DNA of 64,000 nt, from the NCBI RefSeq assembly GCF_947623445.1, contig NC_135244.1, positions 8,308,001-8,372,000 of the forward strand. The letters are read 5' to 3'. The DNA comes from Clavelina lepadiformis (lineage: Eukaryota > Chordata > Ascidiacea > Aplousobranchia > Clavelinidae). The translations under genes were made by a program, and so were the position numbers. Positions 49,049-61,317 of the stretch are shown in pieces. Position 1 is the first letter of the stretch, and each line of letters starts with the position of its first letter. The notes beneath the pieces are model-generated. The model searched no databases, was not told the DNA's origin, and was given only the letters and a program-made list of their open reading frames with translations.

Positions 49049-50700
49049 GATTAGTTACAGAATTTTTAGTGCTAAAATCTGTTAATTAACAATTTTGCTT
49101 ACTGTGGAAACACATAATATTATGTTACTAACCAGTTAATAAAACCATTTAAAAATGAACAGCATACAATGCACAATTACAATGTATTGTAAAACATAAA
49201 CATATTAATGTATGAAGCATTAGTTACAGATAGAGAATAAAAACATTATTCAAGCCGGTTTTGAAAATTGGTAACATACTTCCATAATGACGTCACATAG
49301 ATGCATCATGAGTATTCTGAAGTAATTCATCAGTTTATATCCTGGCAATTGTAAATCTAAGTTTTTATCAAAAATTTTAAATACTCCACCATGCCCTGAT
49401 GAAGCTAACTGCAACAGATTTAGCGAAATGTTGGCAGAAAATTTTTAGGGCTTCACCAATAGAGCATTGTATTTGCTGTTAGTATGCCTGGTAACAACCA
49501 GAGTGTAAATGAAAAATGTTCCGCTACTGTCATATTCGGTTTTTCAAAGCTCTGCAATTCTTTTAACTCATAGCCTATATTTAAAATACCATATTTTTCA
49601 TACATAACCATACTGTTATTATGGCAGTTAGCACTCATACATTTATTCTACTCTCCCTTTATATTCCGGCAGTCGTAGCTTCATTTCTCACACTTAATTT
49701 GTACGGAAACACCTTTCAGATAATGTATTATGTTCATTGCTGTTTTAAAAAAACTAAGATAGATATGATACATGAAATGGCTGAACGAAGTTCAACTTCA
49801 ATCCGACTATGCAAGAAGACTCTGTTATGCACTATAGACCTAGTTGGACTCATGGGCAACCGAATAGATATATATATATTTGTCTTCTGAGAGAAAAAAA
49901 ATTTTAAAGACAGGACTTACAACAAGAAACTTTGCAAATGGGTACACAAAAGTATTGCACTAGTTTAAATAATACCACCTATTATGCTGAAACACTATTA
50001 CCAATTTAATCGCTTACATAAAATAACTAGTGTTAACTGTTATTCAAACAAAGCTGGACAAAGTTATTACCAAGGTATTTGAAAACCTATCTCTCTAAGT
50101 GTATTCTAAACTGTTTAAGAGAGAATTGGTACCTTAACCATGACCCTAATATATCCACCTACTCGGCATACTGTATTTATTATTAAAAATGTTAGTTAGT
50201 CGTCTTAATTGTAATTCTTTAGACTTGTTTTAAATGGTGAATACTAAGTTTGTGATTGTGTGTAATAATCGGAACCTGTACAGTTCCTACAATAAAGGAC
50301 CGTTTCTGACAAACTGTATCTGTAATCGTAAGAGCTTTCGGCTAGTAAAAGGTTAGGTTAGAGAATTCTAACCGCACGCAACCACGGAGTCAGATCATTA
50401 ATTCGGCAGGTAAATTAAGTCCGAATATCATAAGTTAAGACTGATAAGCAGTGCAGCAACCTCTGCAAACCAGACGTAGAAAAAAATCTAGCTTAGCCTA
50501 CAACCTGTAGTTTTCCTAGGTTCGGCAGTTGGCCTGATGATTTTTAAGGAGTTTTCTTGAAATTTAATTGTTACAAGCAATTTAAACTTTACGTAACAGT
50601 CATTGCTAAAAGTAGGGTAACACCACCCTTTCTGTACGTGTGCTACACCACTACCTTGAGCGGACGTGTTAAGTGCGTCAGGCACGCAACAACGCAACGC
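49049..50700. other. Intergenic between CCDC153 and the NRF1 region
   Basis: CCDC153 and NRF1 are divergent. No gene recognised. Confidence 0.5.
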
Positions 50701-50970
50701 TATGTGATGTGACGACGGCCATATTGAAATTGTCCGTTTCAGCGGTCTTTCATTTGCTGTTCGCTTAGCAGTAGCAGAAATCGTACCACGAAACAGATGA
50801 GCAAAAGGACAGGCTGGCTTTGTTAAAGATTTGTCTAAACTGCTCATAGTGTGCGCAAGGTGACTTGCGATGATCTACCATCATTCACATAACAGTTGTA
50901 TGTCAGGTTTAGTTTATTTGAAAAGCTTTACTAGAAGGCTAGCAACAACTGTTAGTGCGCAGGCGCATGA
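50701..50970 (+). promoter_or_regulatory. Candidate NRF1 promoter region with NRF1-like motif
   Basis: A locally CG-rich stretch contains CGGCCATATTG (YY1-like core), TGTGCGCAAGGTG, a possible splice donor AAG|GTGACT at 50860, and GTGCGCAGGCGCA at 50955-50967. The last is one mismatch from the palindromic NRF1 motif TGCGCATGCGC. NRF1 coding begins 2.6 kb downstream, just after an acceptor-like TTAGATTAG, so a spliced leader from here is possible but unproven. Confidence 0.3.
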
Positions 50971-51390
50971 ACATGCTCAGTGTTGCGACATGTTTCTGCG
51001 CCTGTCAAAACGTTTTGAAATCATGAATAAAAACATAATCGGGAAAAAACCCTACAACAAAACACCTCAGTGCGTTTTCAATCAAAAATGATTATATTAT
51101 TTAACGTCGACATGAGTTGGAATACAAATAATTTAAATGTCAATATATTTTGTAACCACGTCTGTGTGATCCTGTCCACCAATCCTTCTACAAGATTACC
51201 CAAAACTTCAACTATACACATTACATAAACGAATAGACTTATGCTGTAATCGTTTAATAACACTTGTAACACAAGTTTATGTTGAATTTGATTTAGATCT
51301 GGTGCCTTTTGCATGGCTATTTGACCAATGTTATAATTGATGCAGTATTAGAGTAAGTGATGCCAAACATGTCCATAGGGACAATGGTGT

Positions 51391-51695
51391 TATGGTATTG
51401 TTATTCTCGGACTGAAGTAAGTCTTTGCTCGACTTAAACTCAGCGATGATTCCTCATCGCTCAAGTCCTGGTTACTAGCCGTTGCACAATTTCTGATTGA
51501 TACACTCACTTCTTTAATTTCTTTACATTTTAGCCTATTGCTCGAATTTAGGACTGTTTACGAGGACCACAGAACAGGAGCAAGCATCGTTAATGTCTTG
51601 CCCAAAGGCATTACAACAGTAACGCCACTGGATATCGAAAATGGGCCGCGTTAGTGCAAGCATAATGCTTTAACTACTCGACTACTAAGCCGTTA
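51391..51695 (-). mobile_element. tRNA-derived SINE copy 1
   Basis: The minus strand starts with a tRNA-like head (GGCTTAGTAGTCGAGTAG, then TTTCGATATCC as a B-box-like element) and ends with a tail that shares TAACCAG, GATGAGGAATCA and a GACTTACTTCAG-type block with the copy at 52741-52938. Confidence 0.6.
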
Positions 51696-52740
51696 ACAAT
51701 GGCGATCTTAGTATTGATTTTGTAAAGTTAAGTAATAACACTCTTAGACAAATTTTTTGCACACTTATTGATAACAAGAATTATAATTTCTATACATTAC
51801 TGGTGCTGGTTAAAGTTTAAAACCTGATGATCTCCGCGAACCGGTTGTTAACAAACGTATGTATAGGCCTATGTGTATATCAACCCAGGGTCAATATGGC
51901 AAACTGTTAGTGAGAGAATTGGACGTTAAAATATTTAATCCCACCACTGGTTTCAAGTAATATAAACACAATGCCCAGCAAAGTGCAGCTGGTCCGTTTG
52001 TTCTCGTGTGCAGCGACTTACTTTCATTATGGAGTAAACATTGTCACTCACATTTTTATGGTAATTGTGCCATGAACAATTGCACCCATTTATTCAAATT
52101 AACACGATATCTTTCATGTGAAATTCATGTGCCTTCAGTTCATTTTAATGCCATCTGTGAAACCGCAAACATACTTTTCTTCAATTACATCTATGATACT
52201 TAATGTTTTGATAAAATTCCACAAATTACAAGATATGATACATATATAAAATCTGCTCAGTTATGCCCCAGAGTTTACTTTACTAAAGCATGGACAAATT
52301 CAATAATACACGTTTCTATCGCCATATCTCAATTTCTTACTAGTTTTCTAATGTTGTGCAAGATGCATTTGATGCAATTCATTGGTGAATTAAGCCAGTC
52401 TGCGTGAACAGGTTGCTAAAATGAGCAAACCAATTGTTAAAAAGTTTTTTCTCAAAAATTCTGTTATCTTATGGCCCTTGTTGCTATTGAAAAGATTTTG
52501 TATTGTTTTTGTCTTTTTAATCTTTGTTTCTCGCCAATGGTGCAATTACACATTTAGGCAAAATTACAATAAGGTTTTCATATTGCTGATAGCAATTTTG
52601 TTGGGTACTGGTTCCCTCATTCATGCTTTCAACTTTTATTGTAGATTGATTTCCTAATTGCATTGTTAAGCACTGGTACAGCAAAAATTGCTTTATGTAT
52701 ATGAAGACAGGACATTAGCTAGTGTATTCTATACTTTTTA

Positions 52741-52938
52741 TGGTGTGGTGATATGATAGTTTTACCCTCATCCTGAGAAAAGTTTTTGCCTGACTTACTC
52801 GAAAATCCGGCATTGATTGATTCCTCATTGTTCGAGCACTGGTTATCAAATAAGCAATGACAACAAGCACCACTGGTTATCGAACACTGTATATGGGCAT
52901 TATTGCAAGCCCAGTGCTCTTACCAGCTTCTGAGCCAA
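52741..52938 (-). mobile_element. tRNA-derived SINE copy 2
   Basis: The head reads GTTGGCTCAGAAGCTGGTAA, GCACTGGGCTTGCAA and GTGTTCGATAACC: A box, Ala-like anticodon arm and B box of a tRNA. It then shares CAATGAGGAATCA and CTCAGGATGAGGGTAAAACT-type tail sequence with copy 1. An ascidian SINE is likely; the family was not checked. Confidence 0.65.
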
Positions 52939-53569
52939 CTAAACTCATATATAACCATATTACTAACACGTTATTTATTACGTATTTAGAGCTTTAAGCT
53001 TAATAGTAAACATACTGTAGCTTAAGAATGTGAAGTGTCCTTTCATGCTACAGCGTGTGCAATCGAGTGCTAAAAGTATATTCCCATTAGTACCGGAGTC
53101 AAATGTTGGTGGCACTTCACCAGGACACGTTTATAATGTTTGATATAAATAAATTCTTCAATGAAAAATAGTGTTTTGGCCTGCAAAATCTTTAATCTTT
53201 AAAACTTGAATGATTTGAGTTCATTCCAAAGATTAAGTTAGGCAAAACTTCGTTCTGTAGAAAATATACATTGTGTTGAAATTATAAATAGAATTAATCT
53301 AATTTATCCTACATTTTGATAAATGTACAAGCTTTTGCTTTAATGATATTCAGAAATGTAAACATAGTTTTAACCTATTTTGCAAAGGTCATGTATCCCA
53401 GCTATACTTTTTTGCTTTTGTTGAAGATCCCATGGAGCGTGATCTGACAGAAATATATATTGACTAAAAAGTGCTTAGATGAGCTTAATTTGTCTTTTAT
53501 TTGATCAATAATGAAGCTGTGGTTTAAAAAGTTTTTTATGGATATTGTTAGATTAGGTTCAAATTGGTC

Positions 53570-56500
53570 ATGGAAGCAAATCTTTCATCCAACCTTATTA
53601 TGAGTATGAATGATGTGCCAGTTCGATTAAATCTTATTAGTGATGATGAAAATGATGTAGAAGAAGAGGAATCGTTTACAACAGCTGAACTGTTAAATGT
53701 CACCGAGCAAGTAAGATGATTTATAATATTATTGTATGGATTGTGTGCAAAAATTTATACCTAGATGTTGGGGCAGTAGTGCTGGTAGTTAGAGTATGCT
53801 AAGACAAACAGGTTGGATTTAAAAAAATTTATTCAAGTATATAAAATTGTAAAATGTAACAACTAGCAATTTATCCTATAAGCTTCAGGTTTTTCTTCAG
53901 CCTAGAATAAACTATCAAATTGAAGATATTAGCATTATTTCAAAAAATATTAACAGGATCATGTTAGCACTTCCCTCGTAGAATCTGGAACAATTCCAGG
54001 ACTTGCTGCAGCGGCTGCGTTAGTTACTTCCAGAAAAAGACAGCGTCCATATAACTTTGAACTGAACCCATCTGCTAGAAAGCGTCAACACACACGTCTA
54101 ATCAGGTGGGACAGTTCTTTGCAATATGTAGTTACTTAGTTTTGCTTTGCTTGTTTTCAAATCGGATCTTTATGCATTGTTGTGTAGAGGAAGAATGTAG
54201 CGATAAATACACACAGTTTTTGACTTGAGCATACAAAAGATATTTTTTAGCGAGCTGCACTTAGTACTCATTCTCTAATTAATTTCAATCCAGAAAGTTG
54301 AAGCAAACAATTCATGAGTTGTGCACGCGGTGTGGTCAACAGGCAATCGTACTGTGTGTTTCTCCTGGAAAAGAAAACCCGAGTTTTCGAGTATTTGGTT
54401 CTTCCCCGTTAGATCAAGTGGTAAGATTTCCCAAATTTATCCTGTTCTGTGTGACCTGCATTAGGCCATTGTTTGAATTGTTTAGGCGATTTTTTTAATC
54501 CTACCAAAATTTAAATGATTTTAGCTGTTATGGAGTATGGATATATTAAATTTGTTTATTATCAGGTGAAAAATTGTCAAGGGATAATATTTCGTGATCT
54601 TGAAACAGAACTACAAGACAAACTTCCATCACAAAGAGATGGAAGTAATGAATTGTTTGAACTACCTAGTTTGATGGTCGAAGGTATTCCAACCACCATC
54701 GATGAAATGAATCAGGTATATACCATGCCTCCAATAAAGTTGAATCGCAATTTGAGTCTCTTTATGCGGAACGTATGTATATTTGTAATGAGTGTGTAGT
54801 ACTATTTTAACTTTAATTTGTCTTAAAGTGTAATCGCAACACTAAAATAAGTTTACTGTACCAAAAAGTAAAATATGCAGTATATAGCTAATATATTTGC
54901 GCAATATGCATGTTTTACCTGAAAACTCAATTTTGAAAAGTAAGAAATTGTCCTTGCCCCACTGCCCACAATCATTTTAATGTCATTACCCCCCACATAC
55001 TTTGTGCATGAAAGACGCGATTGATTAATCGATTCATGCAAGCAAGTACCTGGAAGACTATAAAATCACAATGATCATAATGTGGGTGAAATTTTTCGTA
55101 TTTCTGCCAATTGTTTGAGTTTTGTGTTGAAACATGCACACTGCACAGTTAGATTTCAAACAATGTACTGCAAACTTTATTTTATGGTATGGTAAACTTG
55201 TCTCTGTTTTGTATTATTACTTTATTTTAAGACAATTTGGTTTTAGCATTGCGATTGCATTTTAGCATGAAAATAAGTTTGCTTATACAGCTTATCATAT
55301 ATTAATATTTTTATTTTTTAATGTTTTCTGCTTGAAACAGTCCCAGCTGCGTATGTTTATCCCTGAGATGTTAAAATATTCAACTGGCAGAGGTAAACCC
55401 GGATGGGGTAAAGAGTCAACCAGACCAGCATGGTGGCCTCAGGATGTTCCATGGGCGAATGTGAGGAAGGATGCTAGAAATGAAGAAGCTAAGTTAAAGG
55501 TATAGTCTAGTCATGGATCATTTCCTGCTGTGTACTGTTCTTATGAAAAACATACATATCACAACAAAGAGAGGGCCAAAAATGTTACCCTTTTAAATTC
55601 ATACCAGTTTCCACAACACCTAACTCTTACTTTTAGATAAATTATAGAAAGAGCCTTAGATCTTTATCTTAAAGCATCGATGCATGTAACAATTCAATAC
55701 GTTTTGAAAAAGACAGTAACATTTTGGAATCGTATTTTATAGCAAAATTGGTAGTCTGCATTCAGTGACAATTTAAGAGTGTCTTTGACTTTTCTGGGAA
55801 AAACACCTCCTTAGAAGATGATGTTTGTCACAGAAGAGTAATCTTTTATGTGCAGACTGATGCTAATAAAAAACATTCATTTCTATTAAAATATTTGCTG
55901 CAATCTGAGCGTGCAAAATCTGAATTCTGCTTGGAAACAAGTAAAGAGATGTTTACTTTATTTGTCTAAGGCAGGGACGGGCAACTTCTTCGGTCGGCAG
56001 GCCTGATATGAGAAAATGAAGTACTTGGCGGGCCGGATTCCTGAATAGATTGGAACGCAGCTTTGTCTTATTAATGTTCATGGTCGAAAATGTTTGCTCA
56101 TAAATGTATGTAGACCCGAACAGAACAAGTATATTTATGGCCATCTTTCTCAGGTTGGCAAACTTGGACTTATTCAGTGACGCAATACAGGGATTGTGGC
56201 AGAATGTGGCCGCAGGCCACATTATCATGTAAGACCGGAAACTGTCTGCGGGCCGCTCAAAATCCTGTCGCGGGCCGTATGTTGCCCACCCCTGGTCTAA
56301 GGGTTGCCTCAAGAGAGTAGTCTCCAGTGGAAAACATTTTGTTAGTAATTTCTTCAAATGTTGTCTCAGATTCGTAAGGTCATTGGTTATCAGGGTACAC
56401 TGTGGTCTACCACTATGTTCCTGTCACCAATTGATCCTGAAATTTTTGGGAGATGCCTGATTGTGAGTTTCTTGGGAAGATTACTCATGAGAAAATCTAT

Positions 56501-58297
56501 CTTAAGTTTTCTCTTGGTGTACGGCGTGGTTTCGTTGCAAAATATGCCCTCTATTTCAAACTGTTTCAGGTTGTTGGATTCATTGATGCTTTGAGATAAA
56601 ATATATCAGGTTTATCTAAAAATAAGAACTACAAATTAGTTACTGGAGACTTGGAAAAAATTTTGAAAAGATATACTGTATAACATTATTTGGCCCACGA
56701 TGCATATGCAATTTTACTTATATGAATTCACATTTGTAGGTTACATGTATAGATGGTTTACAAAATGTTTTACGACATTGTGTGCCACTTAAATTTCATT
56801 TCAGACACGTTACTTGACTTGAATATTTCTGCTTTATGGTGATGAAGAAATTATGATTTCTTTGATATTGTGTTTACTAATCAACATAGAATTTTTGAGC
56901 TAGGTTTCATGGACTCAAGCACTCAGGCAAATCGTGAAAAACTGCTATCACTATCATGGCCGAGAAGATTTACTGAGGAGTATTAATTCAGACAGAAATT
57001 TTAAAACTAATTCTTCAGCAAGTAACCAAAGGTACCATTTAGGGGAAGTTTTCTTTTTGTATGTTGTCATTATTTACTGTTTTGTCAAAAGCTTAAACAG
57101 CCTATTTTCCTATAGAAAGAGGTTTGGAAAAGGTGTAGTGTCACCCGTGAATGTAACACCTCCCACTTTGGTACAGACAGTGCATAATGCCGATGGATCT
57201 GTGTCATTAGTTCAGGTTTGTATTAAAAAAGACTGTGAAAATCTTTTTTGTATTATGGCATTGAATTTTGCAAAGATGTATGTTATTACAGATATTGAAA
57301 TCAATACACTGGTAACTATTTTTCAATAGACAGGAAGTCCATGAAATGTGTAACCTTTTGAATCTTCTTTCCCTCTCAGCTTGATTCTGGGCAGACAATT
57401 GCAACTATCACCCGTGATCAAACCGGCAGCGCTGTAGCCACTCTCACAAACCAGGACACTGATTCACAAACGCACATGGACATATCAATGGAAGAGGTAA
57501 TAAATGCAAGACTAAAGTAGTGAACAAGACCCTCCCGTATTTAAAACAGCATTGTTTTTGAGTCTTCATCTTTTTGATTGTACGTGTTTTATTGTTTTTT
57601 CAGATAGCAAATGCCGATTGGCTGACCGGCCAGGATAGTAACATTGGTGCCGCATATAGTGTAATAACCAATGTAAGTGGAGATAACGCTGAGGGTTCCA
57701 AACTCTCAGAACAGAACAGAATTGAGCTTTCTTTCGATTCAAACCAACAGGTGCTTTGCATTATTTATTTACTTTTCCATGTTGTTTCGTCTTCCAATAC
57801 ATTAGAACGGTCTGTCTAGGCTTCCAATAAGATTAGATCGGTGTGTCTAGGCTGAGTGTATGTAGGTTTCCAACAGTGTAAGGTTTGCTTTTATTTTTAT
57901 CAGATAATAAATGCTGCTGGATTAACGGATAGCGTTGCATTGCCATCTACTGGTGAAGGTAAGGTGTATTGGTTTGCACAATAAAATCTCATAAAAACGT
58001 TTTAGCACTTTTATCCATGCAAATTGATAAACAGAGTCTTGAAGTGATATTTAAAAGATTATGACACAGTTGTAAATTTGCCTAACCGTACTTCATTTGT
58101 TTACAGCAATGGTCCAAATTCCGGTCTCAGTATACGAAAAGATCGCTAACTCCATTCAAGGTTCCGGTGGCCACCCAACGGTGTCCATATCGGCTGATGG
58201 TAGCATCCAATTACAACCCTCTGTTATTAATATAGAAGACAAAGCATCGATCAAGTCAGATAAAGACAATATTAATGTCGCTGCGTCATCGACATGA
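53570..58297 (+). CDS. NRF1: Nuclear respiratory factor 1
   Basis: Eleven coding exons: 53570-53710, 53957-54105, 54294-54420, 54566-54715, 55341-55499, 56904-57031, 57116-57215, 57380-57496, 57604-57750, 57904-57958, 58107-58297; 487 residues, every intron GT-AG and all phases consistent. The DNA-binding/dimerisation region is strongly conserved: RKRQRPYNFELNPSARKRQH, LCTRCGQQAIVLCVSPGK, RMFIPEMLKYSTGRGKPGWG, WWPQDVPWANVRKDAR and VSWTQALRQIVKNCYHYHGR. The N-terminus is acidic and Ser-rich. The C-terminal half is the Gln/Thr/Val-rich activation part and ends with a VQIPVSVYEKIANSIQG block like vertebrate NRF1. The protein is a homodimeric transcription factor binding GCGCA-rich promoters of nuclear genes for mitochondria and growth. 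A hAT MITE sits in intron 5. The start ATG is followed by an acidic segment; an upstream noncoding exon is likely. Confidence 0.97.
55972..56294 (-). mobile_element. hAT deletion derivative in NRF1 intron 5
   Basis: Ends CAGGGACGGGCAAC and, on the complement of the right end, CAGGGGTGGGCAAC, with a perfect 8-bp duplication GTCTAAGG at 55964-55971 and 56295-56302. The minus strand inside encodes a C-terminal hAT transposase fragment. Confidence 0.92.
56038..56181 (-). pseudogene. hAT transposase C-terminal (dimerisation) fragment
   Basis: The minus strand reads FANLRKMAINILVLFGSTYI, then YEQTFSTMNINKTKLRSNL. This is the hallmark C-terminal hAT dimerisation block (LxxxALxxLSLFGSTYxCEQxFSxMNxxKxxxRxxL). 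The rest of the transposase is missing. Confidence 0.88.
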
Positions 58298-58356
58298 GTA
58301 ACTGGTGGGAATGTGAAGTTTATGTTGACACATGCGACAGACAAGCGCACTGTCTT

Positions 58357-58362
58357 AATAAA
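58357..58362 (+). terminator. Candidate NRF1 polyadenylation signal
   Basis: AATAAA 60 nt after the NRF1 stop codon. A longer 3' UTR using later signals cannot be excluded. Confidence 0.45.
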
Positions 58363-59712
58363 GCGTTCTACCAATCTACCCCGGGCAGTATGTAGCTGCA
58401 TTTCACGCTGCACCCTCCACAAGGAGCTCGTCTACTGTTCATTATTATCTAACAACAGACTTTTAACCAGGTACAGACATGTTAATCGTTGCCTGGGCTT
58501 TGGACATTATCTTGACGAAAGGGTTGTCCCCTGAATGGCCATGAAGTGACCGTGACCACGTTTTCTTCTGTTATTTACTGTTAAATTGTTTTAAACAAAT
58601 TAACGTTGTTTTGAATAGCGTTAGGTATCGATTCATAGGCTGTGTGGCAGTAAGACAACTGTTTGCGCAAATCTTTTCCGTTATACATTTGCTTATGGGT
58701 TATCATAAACGACAGCTTTAGCCTGACATAGTTTATGTTTAATACATTATAAAGATTAACCTTTTTAAATAAATCTTGTCGAGTTCTCATCGAACTGATG
58801 ATTCAGGTATCACTTCGGCTTCCATATGTCAATCTCTGCGAAAAGAATACCAGCACGGTCTCAAACGGCTTTTGGTGTTTGTCAATTCTTAGATTGAAAG
58901 AATCGAAATAAATTATGCATAGTTTTTAGCAGATGGAATATCGATTACGACCGGACGCTGCAACCCACTTAGTCACTTCTTTAATTTCTTCTCAGTAAAA
59001 TTTAACTCCAAACTCCCACATTGTGGATCCACGATTTGTGGTACCATATACTACATACAGTATAATGTATGATATACACTGTACAGTATATAATCCAAAC
59101 AAAGCAAATATGTGTGTTTGACTTCTGCCTGTTTAATAGATTGGTTTTGGTTTGAAGTACACATTGTATCCTGCTGCGATTTGTTGTGTCATTGCATCAG
59201 TTAACGTTTGTGGAAATGTTTTCTGTAATAAAAGGTTTACGACGTCATGTACTTGGTCTTATTCTGTAATGATTTAAAGGTCAAGAACAAACGAAGACCT
59301 TAACTATATCACAAGAAGTATCTTTAACCGCCAAACGGCTGGAAATCAATTAAAACCGGTCTCAATCTTCCTTGTCAAAAGGAACTATTTGGGCGTTTGT
59401 CTTTTAGTTGCTGCCAAGGCAATCAATTTTTGAATCATACTTGCCGTATTTTTTCAATCTCGCAATTGTCCGAATGGCTACGTGAAGGCGAGAAACAGCT
59501 GTTGGCATCCCGGCCTTAAGTCATCAATATTTCATTACCTTGTCGTGGAAGTACGGGCCCGAGATCAATGGATCAATGCTCGTCCTGGAAAAAAGCACAA
59601 GTCAATTTTGCACAACTTTGAAGTATTGATGAAACTTTCAGACGTTGATGTGAATCTCATTCGTGTTGGCCAATATCTCTGTTCAAACTTCACACCGTGG
59701 TCAATGCGGGGT
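58363..59712. other. Intergenic between NRF1 and the miRNA cluster
   Basis: Convergent flank. It contains TACAGTATA/ACTGTACAGTATATA-type short palindromes near 59040-59095. No gene recognised. Confidence 0.5.
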
Positions 59713-59790
59713 TCTAGTGTTTGGCAAGATACAAACCACTGGATACGCTAAATGATCCAACGTGAGTTCTATATTTTGCCAAGTACCATA
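59713..59790 (-). ncRNA. mir-182: miR-182 precursor
   Basis: On the minus strand a hairpin with 5p arm CTTGGCAAAATATAGAACTC (mature about 59783-59761) and 3p arm TGGTTTGTATCTTGCCAAAC. Human miR-182-5p has the same seed (TTGGCAA) and the same 3' part TAGAACTCAC; the 3p arm keeps the TGGTT...CTTGCCAA pattern. The arms pair over about 20 nt with a few mismatches and a roughly 20-nt loop. The middle of the mature RNA differs, with one extra nucleotide compared with human. In vertebrates it is co-expressed with miR-183 and miR-96 in ciliated sensory cells. It is the last hairpin of the cluster in the direction of transcription. Confidence 0.87.
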
Positions 59791-60025
59791 CCTCGCTGCT
59801 CAAGTTACTGCCTACCTCGACCTTTCTCCTGCAATTCGACGAAAACTTTCCATGTATGATGTACCCTTGCGTTACTTTGTAACCTTAACCTGCACACGAA
59901 AGTTGCCACGTGACCACTAACAAGTTAGAATGTTAAGAAATACAGTAACTTATACGTATATAATGATAGGATAGCTTTCGACGGTTACCTCAGTGGTCTA
60001 AACTGGTTGCAGATAGCTTGAAACG

Positions 60026-60094
60026 CCTTGATTAGCACTTTGTCATGATTGATTCACCTTCCGTATCAATTATGTGCAAGTGCCAAACCAAACG
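60026..60094 (-). ncRNA. mir-96: miR-96 precursor
   Basis: On the minus strand, mature 5p at 60087-60066 begins TTTGGCACTTGCACATAA. The first nine bases, including the whole seed, match vertebrate miR-96 (TTTGGCACT), and GCACAT follows in the same place. The 3p arm AATCATGACAAAGTGCTAAT pairs with it and resembles human miR-96-3p (AATCATG...GTGC.AAT). The loop is about 11 nt. It lies about 280 bp upstream of miR-182 on the same strand, so probably in one primary transcript. Confidence 0.92.
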
Positions 60095-61317
60095 AAGCAA
60101 CACTGTTGTGACTTTCGTAATAACTTGAAACTCATATTCGCAACACTGTTTATAAAAGAAGGGATAGTGAAAGTTTTTTTTGTAGCTGTGAGGCACGACT
60201 ATGTCATCTCTTTGGAAGAGAAATGCTTCTGGAATGCATAAAAACTCCAGCTTTGCTTTACGCACCGTTAGTCTGTCACTCTAATCTGGTTAACATGAAC
60301 AGTGTCTCTATATCTGGTTGGGCATAGACTAGACAACGACAGTCACACTATTTTCGATCGTTCGTTTAATAAGCAATACAATACCTCATTCTAGTTTCGT
60401 TTTGTAGGCTGCTTGTTCTAATATCTACAAAGCGCACGTGAGGCTTTCAGTAGACTACAAAAGTACTCGGTAATTGTCGATTGTCTTTCCATGAGGATCG
60501 CGGTACAGCCATTCACCGCTTTTCACCACATGGTCAGCTGATGGTCATCGTCCACCTGCCAAACACGACCTTTAAGGTTAGCGCTTTTACTGCGTGTAGA
60601 ATGATGGCTACAAGAGGACCATTTTATAAACCTTTTCCCTTTTTCTTAACTGATTACTCCACAGTCTTATGATGCGTTTCAAACTGGCGGCAGCTTTGCC
60701 CTTCCACAAAGTACATTAAGATGGTACGCGCGTCCAATAAAAGATATAATTAATCAAGTTTGTAAATCCGTTTCGAACGTTAAAAGAAGTCTTCTTATTA
60801 ATTTATGCTACTGCTGATTCGTGACGTAACGATTTAATAAATGATCAGCTTCATGTCTCGTGGTCTCGTGGAATGACGTTTTATCCATCTACTAAATTAA
60901 TAACTTACCGTAACTTAAAAAATTGGCAATAACCATCGTAAATTTAAAATACAGCAATGCAAAAGCTTATGACAGTGGATTATGTTTCACTATAAATCTA
61001 TATTTCCATTATAAGTGATTATACGTGTAGGCAATATGGCTATCTCCTGATATGCATTTATTGTGAAATTAACAAAAGCTAAAGTTAAAACTCTGAACGT
61101 GCAAACAAAAAGCGGACGCTCAGTATTGCCTTCGACATTTCAAAACAAGTACATATCGCACAAAAATTTTGGTTCTATACTGATGTATCAAAAACCCTGG
61201 TAACGCTCTGAAATAAATGAATAAAGTAATGAATATATGAATATATACCAAAAGCTGAATAGCTCAAAACATATTTGCAGATCGTAAACATGCCGTGTGT
61301 AGACGTTGAGAGAATTC

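Noticed and set aside
50488-50847. 119-codon minus-strand open frame upstream of NRF1
   Set aside because: No domain; more likely open because the patch is GC-richer and possibly a promoter.
51510-58992. Shared TCACTTCTTTAATTTCTT at about 51510 and 58975
   Set aside because: Only about 18 AT-rich bases with no similarity around them; probably chance.
59482-59751. 89-codon plus-strand open frame over the miR-182 3p arm
   Set aside because: No domain, and it runs antisense to a conserved miRNA hairpin; explained by chance plus hairpin conservation.
60557-60567. TGCCAAA on the plus strand as a second miR-96/182-like seed
   Set aside because: Bases beyond the seed do not match and no pairing arm is found nearby.
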